A DNA stretch of 64,000 nucleotides from Chlorops oryzae (taxonomy: Eukaryota > Arthropoda > Insecta > Diptera > Chloropidae), in contig CM035807.1 in assembly GCA_020466095.1 (NCBI GenBank), positions 11,920,007-11,984,006 of the forward strand, written 5' to 3'. The position numbers and the translations under genes are program-made. Below are positions 30,868 through 41,557 of this stretch, one piece after another. Position 1 is the first letter of the stretch. The number at the start of each line of letters is the position of its first letter. The notes beneath the pieces were generated by a model. The model was not told the origin of the DNA. It saw nothing but the letters and a program-made list of their open reading frames with translations, and did no database searches.

Positions 30868-32163
30868 AAGGCCTTTTACACTAGTCAATTGTTGGCTGTA
30901 AATTCTTATCGATATTCTCTTTTGGAGTTGCATTCGCTTTTATTTCCCGTACCAAATGCCCGCGTGTTCCTTTCCTACAAAAAATGTATCATTATCAAAA
31001 TGTCTTAATGTGTAAATGGCGTCCTAATATGAACGGCGACAAACGCTCAATTTTCCGATAACGATTATATACCCATTTGCTCAGAAAATGAGAAATGGCC
31101 TTTTACACTAGCCAAATATTAGTGGTATTCAAGTAACAGTGCAAATCGCAGTGTGCAATATTTGCACTGCTTTTTTTGTACGCAAATTGACAAGTGCAAA
31201 TATTGCACACTGCGTTTGCACTGTTGCTTGAATACCACTATTGACTGTCAATTCTTATTTTTATTCGCTTTAGAGTTACATCCGTGTTTTCACATACGAA
31301 AGAGGGCACAAAACGATCTATCGAGTACGTGCAACCAAAAAGCGCTCAATTTTTCTCGGCCAAAGAGTGAGAATGGACATCGATAAGTGACTAGTCTATA
31401 ATGCCTCAGTAATACGGTATTTACACGTTAAGACATTTCGATAGAGGCCATATACATGTTAAGACATTTCGATAATGAAACACACTTTTTTAAGGCTAGG
31501 GACGCGCGAGGATGTGGTATGGGAGCGTTTTTCTCTCTTCCCTCTGCGTCCCTGGTCTTCGAAAATTTGTTTCATTATCGAAATGTCTCAACGTGTAAAT
31601 AGCGTATTAGTGAAACAAATTTTCAAGTGGCAAGGGACGCAGGGGTAAGAGAGAAAAACGCTCCCATAAAACATTCCCGCGCGTCCCTCTTCCACAAAAA
31701 GTGTGTTTTTTGTACTTTCAAAAACATCTCAGTCCGTGTTTAGATTAAGAGAGACACTGGAAGGAAACACATGAGAGTGACAGAGACGAAAGACATTCCA
31801 TCTCCGTCACTCTCATGTGTTTCCCTTCCATTGCCTCGCGTCTTGTCTCCCTGTTTAAACAGGGACTAACTAGTATTAATTCAAGCCTTTATAAGTAAGC
31901 CTTGACATTAGTAATGAAATTCATTTAATTATCAGGTAGTGCTATATATATGTTTTTGCCAACAACCCTTAATCAGAGGTACATAATTCATTGTGCTTGA
32001 ATTCTTTAAAAAATACCCCTGTGTGAAGAAGAAATATGCCATAAGAGGCACACAGAACAAGAATTGACGATCAATTCTTTCGAGTAAGTGTAAAAGCTAA
32101 TGCAACTACAAAAGAGAATATCGATTGGGATTGACGGTCAACAATTGACTAGTGTAAAAGGCC
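30868..32163. mobile_element. Inverted-repeat element upstream of awd
   Basis: AGGCCTTTTACACTAGTCAA plus TTGTTGGCTG at the left is mirrored at 32137-32160 (TTGACTAGTGTAAAAGGCC), and the similarity continues inward ~85 bp (ATCGATATTCTCTTTTGGAG, GTTGCATTCGCTTTTA). A further family copy starts at 31098, so this is a cluster or nest rather than a single clean insertion. It ends only ~120 bp before the awd ATG. Confidence 0.5.
31121..31239. mobile_element. 119-bp fold-back element with ATT duplication
   Basis: Left arm AGTGGTATTCAAGTAACAGT plus GCAAATCGCAGTGTGC; right arm is its near-perfect complement ending GAATACCACT. ATT flanks both sides (31118-31120, 31240-31242). It interrupts a copy of the GGCCTTTTACACTAG family: deleting it restores the alignment CTAGCCAAATAT/TGACTGTCAATTCTTAT to the copy at 30868. 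Confidence 0.8.
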
Positions 32164-32281
32164 TCATACATCAACATCGATCCCTATATCGATTATTTCA
32201 ACAATGTCGCTCATCCCTAGCCACCTTAGCACTTTCGCTATTCTAGCACATTTCGCCATTCTTCTCGCTGGTTCACACACT

Positions 32282-32743
32282 ATGGCTGCAAACAAGGAGC
32301 GCACTTTTATCATGGTCAAGCCCGATGGAGTTCATCGTGGACTTGTTGGCAAAATTATCGAGCGTTTCGAGCAAAAAGGCTTCAAGTTGGTAGCCATGAA
32401 GTTCATGTGGGCTACCAAAGAGCATTTGGAGAAGCACTACGCCGATTTAGCCGGTCGCCCTTTTTTCCCCGGTTTAGTAACCTACATGAGCTCGGGTCCC
32501 GTCGTGCCAATGGTTTGGGAGGGCTTGAACGTTGTCAAAACTGGACGACAAATGCTTGGAGCTACAAATCCCGCTGACTCCTTGCCTGGAACTATTCGCG
32601 GCGACTTCTGCATCCAAGTTGGCCGCAACATCATCCATGGCTCTGATGCCGTTGAGTCAGCCGAGAAGGAAATCGCTCTGTGGTTCAACGAGAAGGAGTT
32701 GGTGGCTTGGACGCCCGCAGCACAGGATTGGGTTTATGAATAG
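32282..32743 (+). CDS. awd: Nucleoside diphosphate kinase (abnormal wing discs)
   Basis: Transfers the gamma phosphate between nucleoside triphosphates and diphosphates, supplying GTP among others; fly awd also acts in endocytosis. From ATG 32282 ([17 protein letters not shown]) it is 153 residues, the exact fly length. Conserved blocks: [34 protein letters not shown], the nucleotide loop [20 protein letters not shown], and [16 protein letters not shown] with the phosphohistidine near residue 119; the C-terminus is DWVYE. The frame is open 26 codons further up to ATG 32204, which would add [20 protein letters not shown] and six more residues, a signal-anchor-like segment; I regard this as probable 5'UTR. 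Codon use is more GC-biased than in the neighbouring genes, as for a highly expressed gene. AATAAA at 32887-32892. Confidence 0.97.
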   Translation: MAANKERTFIMVKPDGVHRGLVGKIIERFEQKGFKLVAMKFMWATKEHLEKHYADLAGRPFFPGLVTYMSSGPVVPMVWEGLNVVKTGRQMLGATNPADSLPGTIRGDFCIQVGRNIIHGSDAVESAEKEIALWFNEKELVAWTPAAQDWVYE

Positions 32744-33452
32744 TTTTGCAGTCTGGACGAGAGTGGGTGAAGATGTCAGGAATGGAAATGTGTTTCGGCG
32801 TTTGCGGATTTAATTTTTCATTTTTCTATAGTTGTAGGTCTAATTGGCTTAATTAGCTCGTTGCCTGTTTCTTTCTTTGTCATATGAATAAAAGATCAAA
32901 TGAGGAAGCCGAAGATGAAAGAAATATGTGTTTCTGATTTACATGTGCCGGTCTAGACAGAAAACCCGTTTTAGAAGTTAGGTATGGAAATACGTAGGTA
33001 GAAAAGGGACGGTTGATTGTTAAATGTTTCGCTGAAAATCCGTGCTTCTCTTTCTTTCTCATACATTCAAATGGGATGCTTTCGAAACATCTTTCATACG
33101 TCTTACCCGGCATTTGTACACAGTATAATGTACGTTGTAGCAAGCGAGACAGATATTGTTTGTTTCTTTTGATAAGGGCCATTTATGCGGCCATCACGGC
33201 TGCCACTCGCCTTAAATATTTTTGTACCAAACCAATCCAAAAAAATAAATGTACCAAAACTTTTTTAATAGTCGCATATATGAAGATTCTATGAAATTGT
33301 CATGACAAGATGTTTTTCAATCTGTGTGCTACAATTCTCAAAAGTTTTATAATTTTGTTGTTTTGAATGAAGACAACGCAAAAGCTAGGAATTCTTAGAA
33401 GCGATCACGGCAAGAACAAAACAATCGGACTTCTCGACTCAACACATTGAGA

Positions 33453-34079
33453 AGTAGAGCTGGAGAAACAATCGATAGCACTATCGATAGTTTCAAAATA
33501 TCGAAAACATCGATGGTTTTTGAAGACTCGATAGTTTTGATTCATGGACATTTACTTTACCATTGGAAAGGTGGTGCTGGCGGTGACAGAGGGCTTTCTT
33601 CTTTTTGAAATTGACAAATTCCTAAAAATGCCTTAACATAGATTAGGGCGAGCCGCTCGAAAATTCATCTTTCGATTATCAAAATAATCGATTGTCAAAA
33701 TGATCGATAATCGAAACTATCGATGATGATGATTATGGTGGTGGTGACAATGGTGATGATGATGGTGAGGTTGGTGATGATGATAGCGATGGTAATAATT
33801 ATGACGATGGTGAGGTTGGTGATGATGATGGTGGAGATGATTGTGAGGTTGGTGATGATGATGGTGTTGATGTTGTTGATGGTGATGATGGTGATGATGG
33901 TGATGATGGTGTGATGGTGTTGACGGTGTTCATGGTGATGATGTTGATGATGGTGTTGTTGATGGTGATGATGGTGTTGATGTTGTTGATAGTGTTGATG
34001 GTGTTGATGGTGATGATGGTGTTGATGTGATGGTGTTCAAATTTGAAAATATACCTTCCGACAGTTCTCCAGCTCTACT
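33453..34079. mobile_element. Inverted-repeat element with GATGGT minisatellite
   Basis: Termini AGTAGAGCTGGAGAA and TTCTCCAGCTCTACT are perfect 15-bp inverted repeats, flanked by GAGA on both sides (33449-33452, 34080-34083), a possible 4-bp duplication. Inside are several ATCGATAG palindromes (33472-33540, 33690-33725), then a 300-bp GATGATGGTGATG/GAGGTTGGTGATG minisatellite. The segment 33617-33725 recurs at 37509-37614 next to a similar minisatellite. Confidence 0.7.
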
Positions 34080-34494
34080 GAGATGACTGAGAAATTCTTC
34101 AATTCATTGCTTTATATACGTTTCCGAAATCATGAATTCAGTGAGAATTGTAGGAATTTTTTGGAAAAAAAAGTACAATTTCTCGGGGTAGTTTTGCATT
34201 TGGAGGGAAATAATGATCGGAAATTTGTTTTCAGGACGAATACCATCAAAGGGATGAGCGTATTCGGAGGGTGATTTTGGGGGTTCAAGCCCCCCCTCGA
34301 AATATGGGAAATTATTGGAATTTTATGGAATTTAAATGGAGAAAATGATCTCGGTGGATAGTTTTGTTATGCCCTAAACCACTTCTGAAAGAATTTTTTG
34401 CGTCGGTGCGTTTTGGTGCGTTTCCATGTCCCCACGAACCCTACCATGGCTTGTTTTAAATCAGCCCTCGAACTCAACGAGCCATAGATTTAAG

Positions 34495-35039
34495 CAGTGA
34501 TGCCAACTTCGAGCTTTTCGCGCTAGATCTAGCGCTTTTGGAAGGCCCGCGGCGCGAAAACTTATTTTTGGCGCTAAGCTATTTTTGCGCGAAATCTAAC
34601 GCTTTTTCGTTGCGTTCATTAAAGTTTTCAAAGTAGTTTTTCCTTCAATTTTTAACATTGTTATAACGTAAGCTAAGTATTGTTTCCTAGCACAACAGCT
34701 GTAAGATGAACCAATGACTATTTTGTGATATAGAATGGCATATGGGAAAGAAAGAGATGGCTGTTCGGTGCCATAGTCGCATCGTTTCTAATCTAAACGC
34801 AGACTTTTACGAATCATGTTTAATAATTTGTTTTATAATAAATATTCAAAGAAAAAAAAACATCAAAATATACATATGATCTTTTTATAAAAACAACACA
34901 TTCCCTTCCAAAAGCGCTTTCTTTTGGTTGATTGAGCGCTTTTTGAATTTAAAAATTGGGAATCATTGATTTCCGGTGGTTTTTTGCGCGTTTCCAAAAT
35001 TAATCAGCGCTTTTTGCTTCTGAGGATCTGGCAGCACTG
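34495..35039. mobile_element. hAT-like MITE, CAGTGNTGCCA ends
   Basis: 545 bp bounded by CAGTGATGCCAACTTC and its imperfect inverse GATCTGGCAGCACTG. GCGCTTTT and AGCGC strings are unusually frequent and inverted between the halves. CAGTG-type ends are typical of hAT elements, but the 8-bp flanks do not match, so the copy may be old or the ends slightly mis-set. Confidence 0.55.
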
Positions 35040-35585
35040 GGGCTAACAGTCTTTTCTGAAAGGTCGCCTGCAAGTATGCTATCTTTCGAGTCTCCACATT
35101 AAGCAATCAACATGCCGCACAGTGTTTTGACAAAAATCAAATTTTTTATTGTCACGAAATGTCACAAATTATTTATCATTGGAAAGGGAATTGCTCCACT
35201 AATAGAACATATAAGTATTAGAACCCCATGCACATGCCTGTGCAAAGAATAGTAGAAAAACGCTCTCCACGAGCGTGTTGTTGAACTCTCTTTTTTTGCG
35301 CTTACACACTCATACTTTTCGTCGCACCCAACTATCTGAACTGAAGACTCTCGATAGTTTTGATTCATGCACATTTACTTTAGCATTGGAAAGGTGGCGA
35401 TGGCGGTGAAAGAGGGCTTTCTTCTTTTTGAAATACTTATATAAAAAATAAAATAAAACAATACAAAAAAGGAGACCTTTTATGTGCAATTTTTTAATAA
35501 AATTTCTGACTAAATGTCTGGCATCACTGTATGCTATCTTTAGCTCGCCAAGCATACAGAATTTTAGACTCACGCTCGGTAAGTG

Positions 35586-35662
35586 GTTGTTTAGCTGAAT
35601 GGTTAAAGACGCTGCTTGATTCGCTCGATTTGGTTTTGAGTAGCTGTGTTCAAATCTCGCTG
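35586..35662 (+). repeat. tRNA-like SINE head
   Basis: TTTAGCTGAATGGTTAAAGAC matches a tRNA D-arm/A-box and GTGTTCAAATCTC a B-box at the right distance (~50 bp). It has no clean acceptor stem and no genuine tRNA call is possible. Confidence 0.5.
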
Positions 35663-36182
35663 ACGTTGAATTTGAAGGAAAGTTGAAAAAATTTCGATGT
35701 TTTCGCCTTTACTCACTAACGGGTTGTTGCTGTTCGAAAAGCCGTTCCCATTATTAGCGAAGGCTAGAATAAAGTCCAAAGTCCACGGCGCCCAGTCTAA
35801 ATGTCTTGCGGGGTTTCCACTAAGAATTGGCGACAATTTATTTTCTTTTTAATTAAACGGGAAAATTTTGTTTCGTGTTGAATAGTTTTATTAACCGTTT
35901 TTCGTATGAAATATTGTACACAGTAAAAACTACAGGTTTAAAATTAAAACCAATCGGTATAAAATTAAATCTTTTTAGTAATAAATTTGAATTTCAATAC
36001 CAAAAAGTCTTATTTTAATACCTTTTGGTTTTAAATGATCTCAAAAACGAAGAAAATTCTCAAATTGTCAAATTGCTCTCGCGATTATATTGCTATCATA
36101 CATACATACGAGGCGTGTATAGTTCAATTTTCTCGAACGTTGATATACATAAGTAATAAATTTAGCACGCGCCAAAGAGGTC

Positions 36183-36255
36183 GCTTGTTAGCGTAGTGGA
36201 AGCGTTTTTGCTTAGCATTCTGAAAGGTCCGGGTTCGAATCCTGTCGCAGGCGAA
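36183..36255 (+). repeat. tRNA-like SINE head
   Basis: TTAGCGTAGTGGAAGCG supplies an A-box, and GGTCCGGGTTCGAATCCTGT carries a canonical B-box GGTTCGAATCC. The 5' and 3' strands GCTTGT...GCAGGC could pair weakly. It lacks a full cloverleaf, so it is SINE-derived rather than a tRNA gene. Confidence 0.55.
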
Positions 36256-36597
36256 AGAAATTGTGGAAAAATTCGGGCTTGGAAAAAGGTAAAGTAATTT
36301 TTGAACTTGGAAAATGGATAAATTGATGTACTCGGGAAGGAGAAAATATAGTTGGCAGCGATAAGGTTTTGAAGTATCGATACTACCTTCAAAAACGTGT
36401 GTGTCGTCATGTCATGCTGTTTAAGATTTCCTATGAGAGAGTTCTGCTGGAATCTTTCTTTTTATTTTTTATTTTTTCATAAAAAGATTGGTTGCAAGCT
36501 TTTGATTCCTGTTAAAATTTTTTATAATTTTTTATTATTACCTACTTATTGAAAACTTCTTGTGGTCGTTTGATAAGGTAAATTTGTATTGTATTGT

Positions 36598-36856
36598 TCG
36601 TGGCTCTGGGATAGCGTAGGAGATGCGTGCTATGTTCTTGATCCCAGAGTCCGAGGTTCGATTCCCGGCACAGGTGAAACGGAGTGTAATGTTCCAAGCC
36701 TAGCACTGGTTTTTCAAAAAATCGCATGTTAGGGGCACACTACATAAAAAGACAATACACTCACACAAACACAAGAAGACCTCTAGTGGTATCACAATGG
36801 GCCGATTAATGGCCTAAGTGGCAGCCACTTCAACCTACCTACCTACCTACCTACTT
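36598..36856 (+). repeat. tRNA-like SINE with (ACCT)n tail, copy 1
   Basis: Head TGGCTCTGGGATAGCGTAGG...GAGGTTCGATTCCCGGCAC carries A and B boxes. Body GGAGTGTAATGTTCCAAGCC and CAAAAAATCGCAT; the end is GGCCGATTAATGGCCTAAGT then GGCAGCCAC and a CCTA tandem tail at 36836-36856. It is ~85-90% alike to the copy at 62421-62620 plus 63282-63335, which defines this as a dispersed SINE family. Confidence 0.8.
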
Positions 36857-36884
36857 ATTCCTCAAAAAAAAAAAAAAAAAAAAA

Positions 36885-36955
36885 AAACGACGCTCGCCTG
36901 ACCGAGGATTGAACTTGCCGACATCAAATTGTGAGGCAATATCTCTCATTTCTTT
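36885..36955 (-). repeat. tRNA-like SINE head, minus strand
   Basis: Read on the minus strand it gives ATTGCCTCACAATTTGATGT then GGCAAGTTCAATCCTCGGTC, a good B-box, followed by a T run (the A run at 36867-36889 on the plus strand). It lies inside the 35919-37115 element. Confidence 0.45.
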
Positions 36956-37503
36956 TCGCTCTACGCATACAATTTTTTTATAATTCATACGAAAAATTCC
37001 CAATTTTTTCTCTCTCTTTATTTAAACCAAAAAGGTTTTAATTTAATTCCTTTTTGGCATTGTTATATATAAAAAACAAAATTGGTATTAAATTTAAACT
37101 TTAGTTTTTACTGTGTATACAGTAGAATCTGGATATATAACGAATCTCCTAAATAATGAACAGCTGGAAATAGTGAACGGTTTTTTCTTACAGGGACTTT
37201 TCTAAATAATCAGACCTTACGAGAGGGTGGACGGGGGGTGGGAAAGGGGGATTTCCCCGGGGCCCAAACTTTCTGAGGGGCCCACGAAAATTAGATCAAG
37301 CACGTTGTTTTCACTTCTGACGACTTTGTTGGACGATTACTATTCACCCAGCTAAGCAATCGACGCAATTTTTTTTTGCTTTGTGAAGTAAATATATGAC
37401 CCTTTAAAACATGCCAAAAATCATTATGCTGAGAGTGCTAGAAATATGTTTTTTTTAAATCGGGCCTTATTAAGGACCATGGCCTTATTTGGGTAGATTA
37501 CCT

Positions 37504-38040
37504 TAGACAGATTCCTAAAAATGCCTTAATTTAGGTTAGGGCGAGCCGATCGAAAATTCATCTTTCGATTTTCAAAATTATCGATTGTCAAAATTATCGA
37601 TAATCGAAACTATCGGTGATGATGATGGTGAGGTTAGTGATGATGGAGATGATGATCATGATGATGGTGATGATAATGGTGATGGTGAAGTTGGTGATGA
37701 TGATGGTGGTGATGATGATGGTGAGGTTGGTGATGATGAAGATGACGGTGATGATGGTGATGGTGAAGTTGGTGATGATGATGGTGAAGTTGGTGATGAT
37801 GATGGTGAGGTTGGTGATGATTGTTGATGAGGTTGGTGATGATGATGATGGAGATGATGAAGATGACGGTGAAGTTGGTGATGATGATGGTGAGGTTGGT
37901 GATGATGAGGTTAGTGATGATGATGGTGATGATTGTGGTGTTGAAGATGGTGATGATGGTGGATGACAGTGATGGTGATGATGACGGTCATGGTGATGAG
38001 TATTATGACTTCCGCACGTTCTTGTTTCATGTCTCGAAAT
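37504..38040. repeat. Second GATGGT minisatellite block
   Basis: The first 110 bp (ATTCCTAAAAATGCCTTAA..., GGGCGAGCCGATCGAAAATT, TCGATTGTCAAAATTATCGA) match 33617-33725. Then follow ~370 bp of GATGATGGTGAGGTTGGTGAT-type units. Open frames across it on both strands (Asp/Val-rich, Ser/Pro-rich) are repeat translations. A CAGCTCTATTTAG end near 38596 could be the matching terminus. Confidence 0.75.
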
Positions 38041-39125
38041 CTTCAGAAATTCTGCGAGTCTTAAGTGTCCCATTTTACAAACCAAATGAGAATTATAGGC
38101 GTCATGCTAACATTTTATTCTATGCCAAAAACCACTTTTTCTTTAACCAAAAATCACTTTAAATGTTGGCAAGGGATTTTTACTGATCACTTTCCTAAAG
38201 AAAACAGAAATAGAGAGATTTTTTTTTAATATCGAAGGGAAAAGAGTTACCAAAATACTGCCAAGCATCAGTGCTGGTTTCAAAGTATGGAGAATTGAGT
38301 AAGAAAGGTTTTTAAATTCGGCTACTTGTATATTACCACGTGATGTTAAATGAGGAGGGATACTTATGCACAGTTTTGTATTAAATTATTATAGGACCAC
38401 CATAATTTTTAAAATTTAAAACTTTCAAATGGTGGATATTTAAATGTTAAACAGCTCAAACTTGATTGAAATCACTTGATATTTTCCAATAAAATAAGCT
38501 TACATTTTAAAATATATCTTCTGAAATTACTATCGATACTATCGATATTTCAGACTATCGAGACTGTTGATGGTCGCAACTATCGATATTTCTGCAGCTC
38601 TATTTAGAAGTGTTTTTCATTCTGATTGTTTTTCAGCAGTCACGCGCTTGTCCGTCGATTGCGTGACATGTGTGAATTTGTGTGTGCGCCCAAAGCCATA
38701 CGTAAATTTGTATTTGGACGTTGTGTACCTTTTGTATATTTTCGCCTTGTCTGCTTGTGAAGAGACGATTTGCTTTCTCATGAGAGCGAACTCTCTGCTC
38801 TAAACCGGTTTGTACTTTTGTGTAATGGAGTGGTTTGTGGGTGAAGGATGTTCAGGGATGTGGTATGGGAGAGTTTTTTTTTATCTTCCCCATGCGTCCC
38901 TCTCCCACAAACCAACTTTGTTTTCGCGTAAAATGAACAATGAACATGTTGAACGCACATCGAATTCGCCGTCGGCAGATTCTCGCTATTTGAGTGTCCT
39001 ATCATCGATTTAATTGATGTTATCACGTCAAAATTTTAGAAATCAGACCACCCCAGACCCATAAAAAGGGGAGGACCCAAATTCTAAATATATATATTTC
39101 AACACGGTTTAACACGCTGGGGGTG

Positions 39126-39400
39126 GGGTAGGGGTGGGGGTTTGATAATCTTTCGTAAAAGTACTTGGAAAACCAGTAACTTCTGCATAATTATTTTTTT
39201 CAAGTTGGCTGGTAATAAGAAAACGGCAGACTTGAACATTTTTTTTTACTCAAATTCGATTTTTACCACTTCTTCGATTTTGACATAGCTTTATCTCGTT
39301 AACCGTTCGGAATAGTGTTTTGGTGTCTACAGCAAAGTTGTTGGTATTGAATAGGAGAAAAATAATTTAGACAGAATTTGAACATAAAAAATTTCACTTT
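39126..39400 (+). repeat. Diverged copy of the 24.2-kb repeat
   Basis: Shares AAAAGTACTTG, AAAACGGCAGACTT, ATCTCGTTAACCG and AGCAAAGTTGTTGGTATTGA with 24185-24425 in the same order, about 75-80% alike by eye. Here it is followed by Tc1-like transposase remains on the minus strand, so it may be part of that transposon. Confidence 0.65.
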
Positions 39401-39607
39401 ATCCACTTTAAACGAAAATCTTAAAAATTACGCCAAAAATAAAAATTTTGTAGCTAAATTCACACGCCACTCAAAATGGCCACTGAGCTTTAAAGCGGGA
39501 TAATCAAAAATTTTTGCAAAAATTTGTAGTTTTTATATTAAGTCGGATATCCTTTTTGTGAAATTTTTGTGATTTTAGTCGGCTTGGAAAGGATTGGACT
39601 AGGTTTT

Positions 39608-39985
39608 TTAATTCTCCGGGATAATTTTATCCCACACGGTTTTTAAGGCAGTTTTAAGGTCTTCTACACTATTAATGTAATGTTTTTGGATTTGAACTTC
39701 AAATTTTTTCCAAAAATTCTCTTTAATTTTGAGAATGTTGGATGACTGTGGAGGCATCAGAAGGGCTCTGACGATTCCAGCACTATGCTGAGATTCATTA
39801 TATTCGTAGAAGTGATATGTCTGTACTGTACCTAACTTCTGCGCGCCTTGGATTAAATTTTCTCGTAATATTTTCGCATACTGGTTCTTAACCATATTTC
39901 CATCGATCAGGCATGGATTACCCACCTCACCTGCCGAGAAAGGGTTCCAGACTAAAACGTCTACATGGCAGAATCGGTGGAAAGA
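39608..39985 (-). pseudogene. Degenerate Tc1/mariner transposase fragment
   Basis: The 3' part of a Tc1-type DDE transposase: VLVWNPFSAGEVGNPCLIDG corresponds to the usual VMVWG-CFS...GxxxxIDG, then MVKNQYAKILRENL, LMPPQSSNILKIKENFWKKF for the canonical WPPQSPDLNPIENLW, and SVEDLKTALKTVWDKI. The catalytic Asp block (QQDNDPKHT) is degenerate here (FYEYNESQHSAG), and the N-terminal DNA-binding half is missing. Inactive. Confidence 0.8.
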
Positions 39986-41245
39986 AGCCGTTTATCAGCG
40001 CAAAAAATAAGATTTAACCTTTTAAATGCGCTCACGCCTGCCAGATAAATGATTTACAGTTCTGGAACAATGTAATTTTTGTCAAGAGCCGAAATATAAT
40101 ATAATTAGATCAGATAGAGCAAATTTTTGGCGAAAACCGAACGAAGAGTTTAATGTAAAGCAACTACTGCTTAGTATGGTTGCGCTCAAACAAATTTTTT
40201 TTTAGATTGGAAAGATGTCCTCGCTTTAGAGGGTAGATTTAAATAGAAACGTTGAAGACTCTGACACAGAAATATACCGCATCTTGTGTTTGTTTTTAGA
40301 AAAATCGAGAAGAAAACTGCCATTTTTGAATTAACCGTTGAATCTATCGGAAAGCTCCCTAGCGGAATTTACTCACATCTGGCAGCACTGGTATTCAGGT
40401 ACAACCGTCAAAAGAAAATCGGATTGTGTCTTTGGTCGAATTCGGTAATTTGGTTTCAGTCTTTGGTATTGCCAAAACTCCGAAACAACTATTAGAGCAC
40501 GATGGGAACTTTCTATCAATATAAATATCTTTTTTTAACGCGTGAATGTAAAAGTTTTAAATTTGAATTTTCGGCCTACACTTTGAAATGAAGTGAGAAG
40601 AGCGGTAAAAGGTATACAATTTCAAATTAGTTTGTCATTTAGTCTTTATCTATGGTTAGCAGTTTTCAGATCTATTGTGCCATTTGGTCCCATTTTGGTT
40701 GATTTGTTCTAGTACGCCCTTAAACTTCCTTATGAAGGAGATAGTTCTCGGTCCTTGGATCGTCGTGGCTTACAAAGAGCCTACTGAAAAATTTGGAGTC
40801 TTAACCTAAATTGGGCAACACATTCACCCATTATATGGAATGCGGCTTTTCTGTCTTCAAGACAAAAGTCTTTGCATTCAGAGTCACCTATCAATCAGTC
40901 GCACCATGTGGATCAGATATTTGGGTGACAGTGGCCTGAGTCAAGGAGAAAAAACTTACCTATGTTTGTTTTCCGAAACCTTAAAATTTCTGAGATCATG
41001 ACTTCATATGGGTTCACATTGAGTTTAGCCTGTCTCAGATCTGGCAGGCTTCGCCAATATTCCTTGCTCCCAAATTTTTGAAAGCACTTTGAACTTTGAA
41101 AATTAAATACGACAAAAGGATTCAGGCAGCAGTTTTCTGGTTGCGGGCTTTCCTGTTGGAATTTTTGAGAGCATCAAAAGCCGAATTAAAGTTAAGGTAA
41201 CTTTTTTTTCCATTTTCTTGCGACAATAATCATACCTTGTGTTCA

Positions 41246-41345
41246 GTGCCGGATTTAGCACTAACAGCGCCCTGGGTGAGAATTCTTCGGCAGCCCTTAC
41301 CTGCAATTCAAACTCATACACTGGGCGATTGCCCAACCGTGCCCT
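41246..41345 (+). mobile_element. One-ended hAT-like fragment
   Basis: CAGTGCCGGATTTAGCACTA then AGCGCCCTGGGTGAG looks like a hAT terminal repeat, but no matching right end is visible before 41395. Likely a truncated copy. Confidence 0.4.
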
Positions 41346-41394
41346 ACCCAAACGCCGCTACTGCTTGTCTTGAATAAATTCATGTACAAATCTA

Positions 41395-41557
41395 CAGTAG
41401 CGTAGCGAGGAGGGTCGAAGGGGAAACCGCCCCGGTAGCTAAATCATATTTAAATTTTCATGAAGGTATTTTTATTGAGACCAGTTGGAGGGGGCGGAAT
41501 TCCCTGTATTGTGCCCACATCGTGTTTCGGGCGCCAAAATGTTTCGCTACGCCACTG
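41395..41557. mobile_element. 163-bp hAT MITE with exact 8-bp duplication
   Basis: Ends CAGTAGCGTAGCGAGG and TTTCGCTACGCCACTG. The 8-mer CAAATCTA is exactly repeated at 41387-41394 and 41558-41565. The interior is GC-rich (GGGGAAACCGCCCC, GGGGGCGGAATTCCC). Non-coding. It lies ~190 bp beyond the SDR stop codon on the SDR 3' side. Confidence 0.92.

Larger units (their letters stand above)
29833..32203. other. Divergent SAR1/awd intergenic region, TE-dense
   Basis: Contains the SAR1 5'UTR/promoter (ATCGATA motifs near 30359 and 30393) and then, from ~30400 to 32163, a pile-up of GGCCTTTTACACTAG-family inverted-repeat elements with nested palindromes. Segment 31480-31700 repeats the GGGACGC...GGATGTGGTATGGG...GCGTCCC motif twice in opposite orientation. 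The awd promoter must lie in or next to this material. Confidence 0.6.
35919..37115. mobile_element. TA-flanked inverted-repeat element hosting SINEs
   Basis: Ends CACAGTAAAAACTA and TAGTTTTTACTGTG with further inverted similarity (GGTTTAAAATTAAAACC vs GGTATTAAATTTAAA), flanked by TA on both sides (35917-35918, 37116-37117), as in Tc1/mariner-type MITEs. Of its 1197 bp most is later insertion: tRNA-like heads lie at 36183-36255 and 36598-36856 (+) and 36885-36955 (-). Confidence 0.7.

Noticed and set aside
34495..35039. Exact 8-bp duplication for the CAGTGNTGCCA element
   Set aside because: Flanking octamers GATTTAAG and GGGCTAAC do not match, so only the inverted ends are claimed.
36183..36255. 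Candidate functional tRNA gene
   Set aside because: Good B box, but no complete cloverleaf and located in a SINE-rich element.
37585..38085. Long open frames on both strands (Asp-rich, Ser/Pro-rich)
   Set aside because: They are translations of the GATGGT minisatellite; open in several frames at once.
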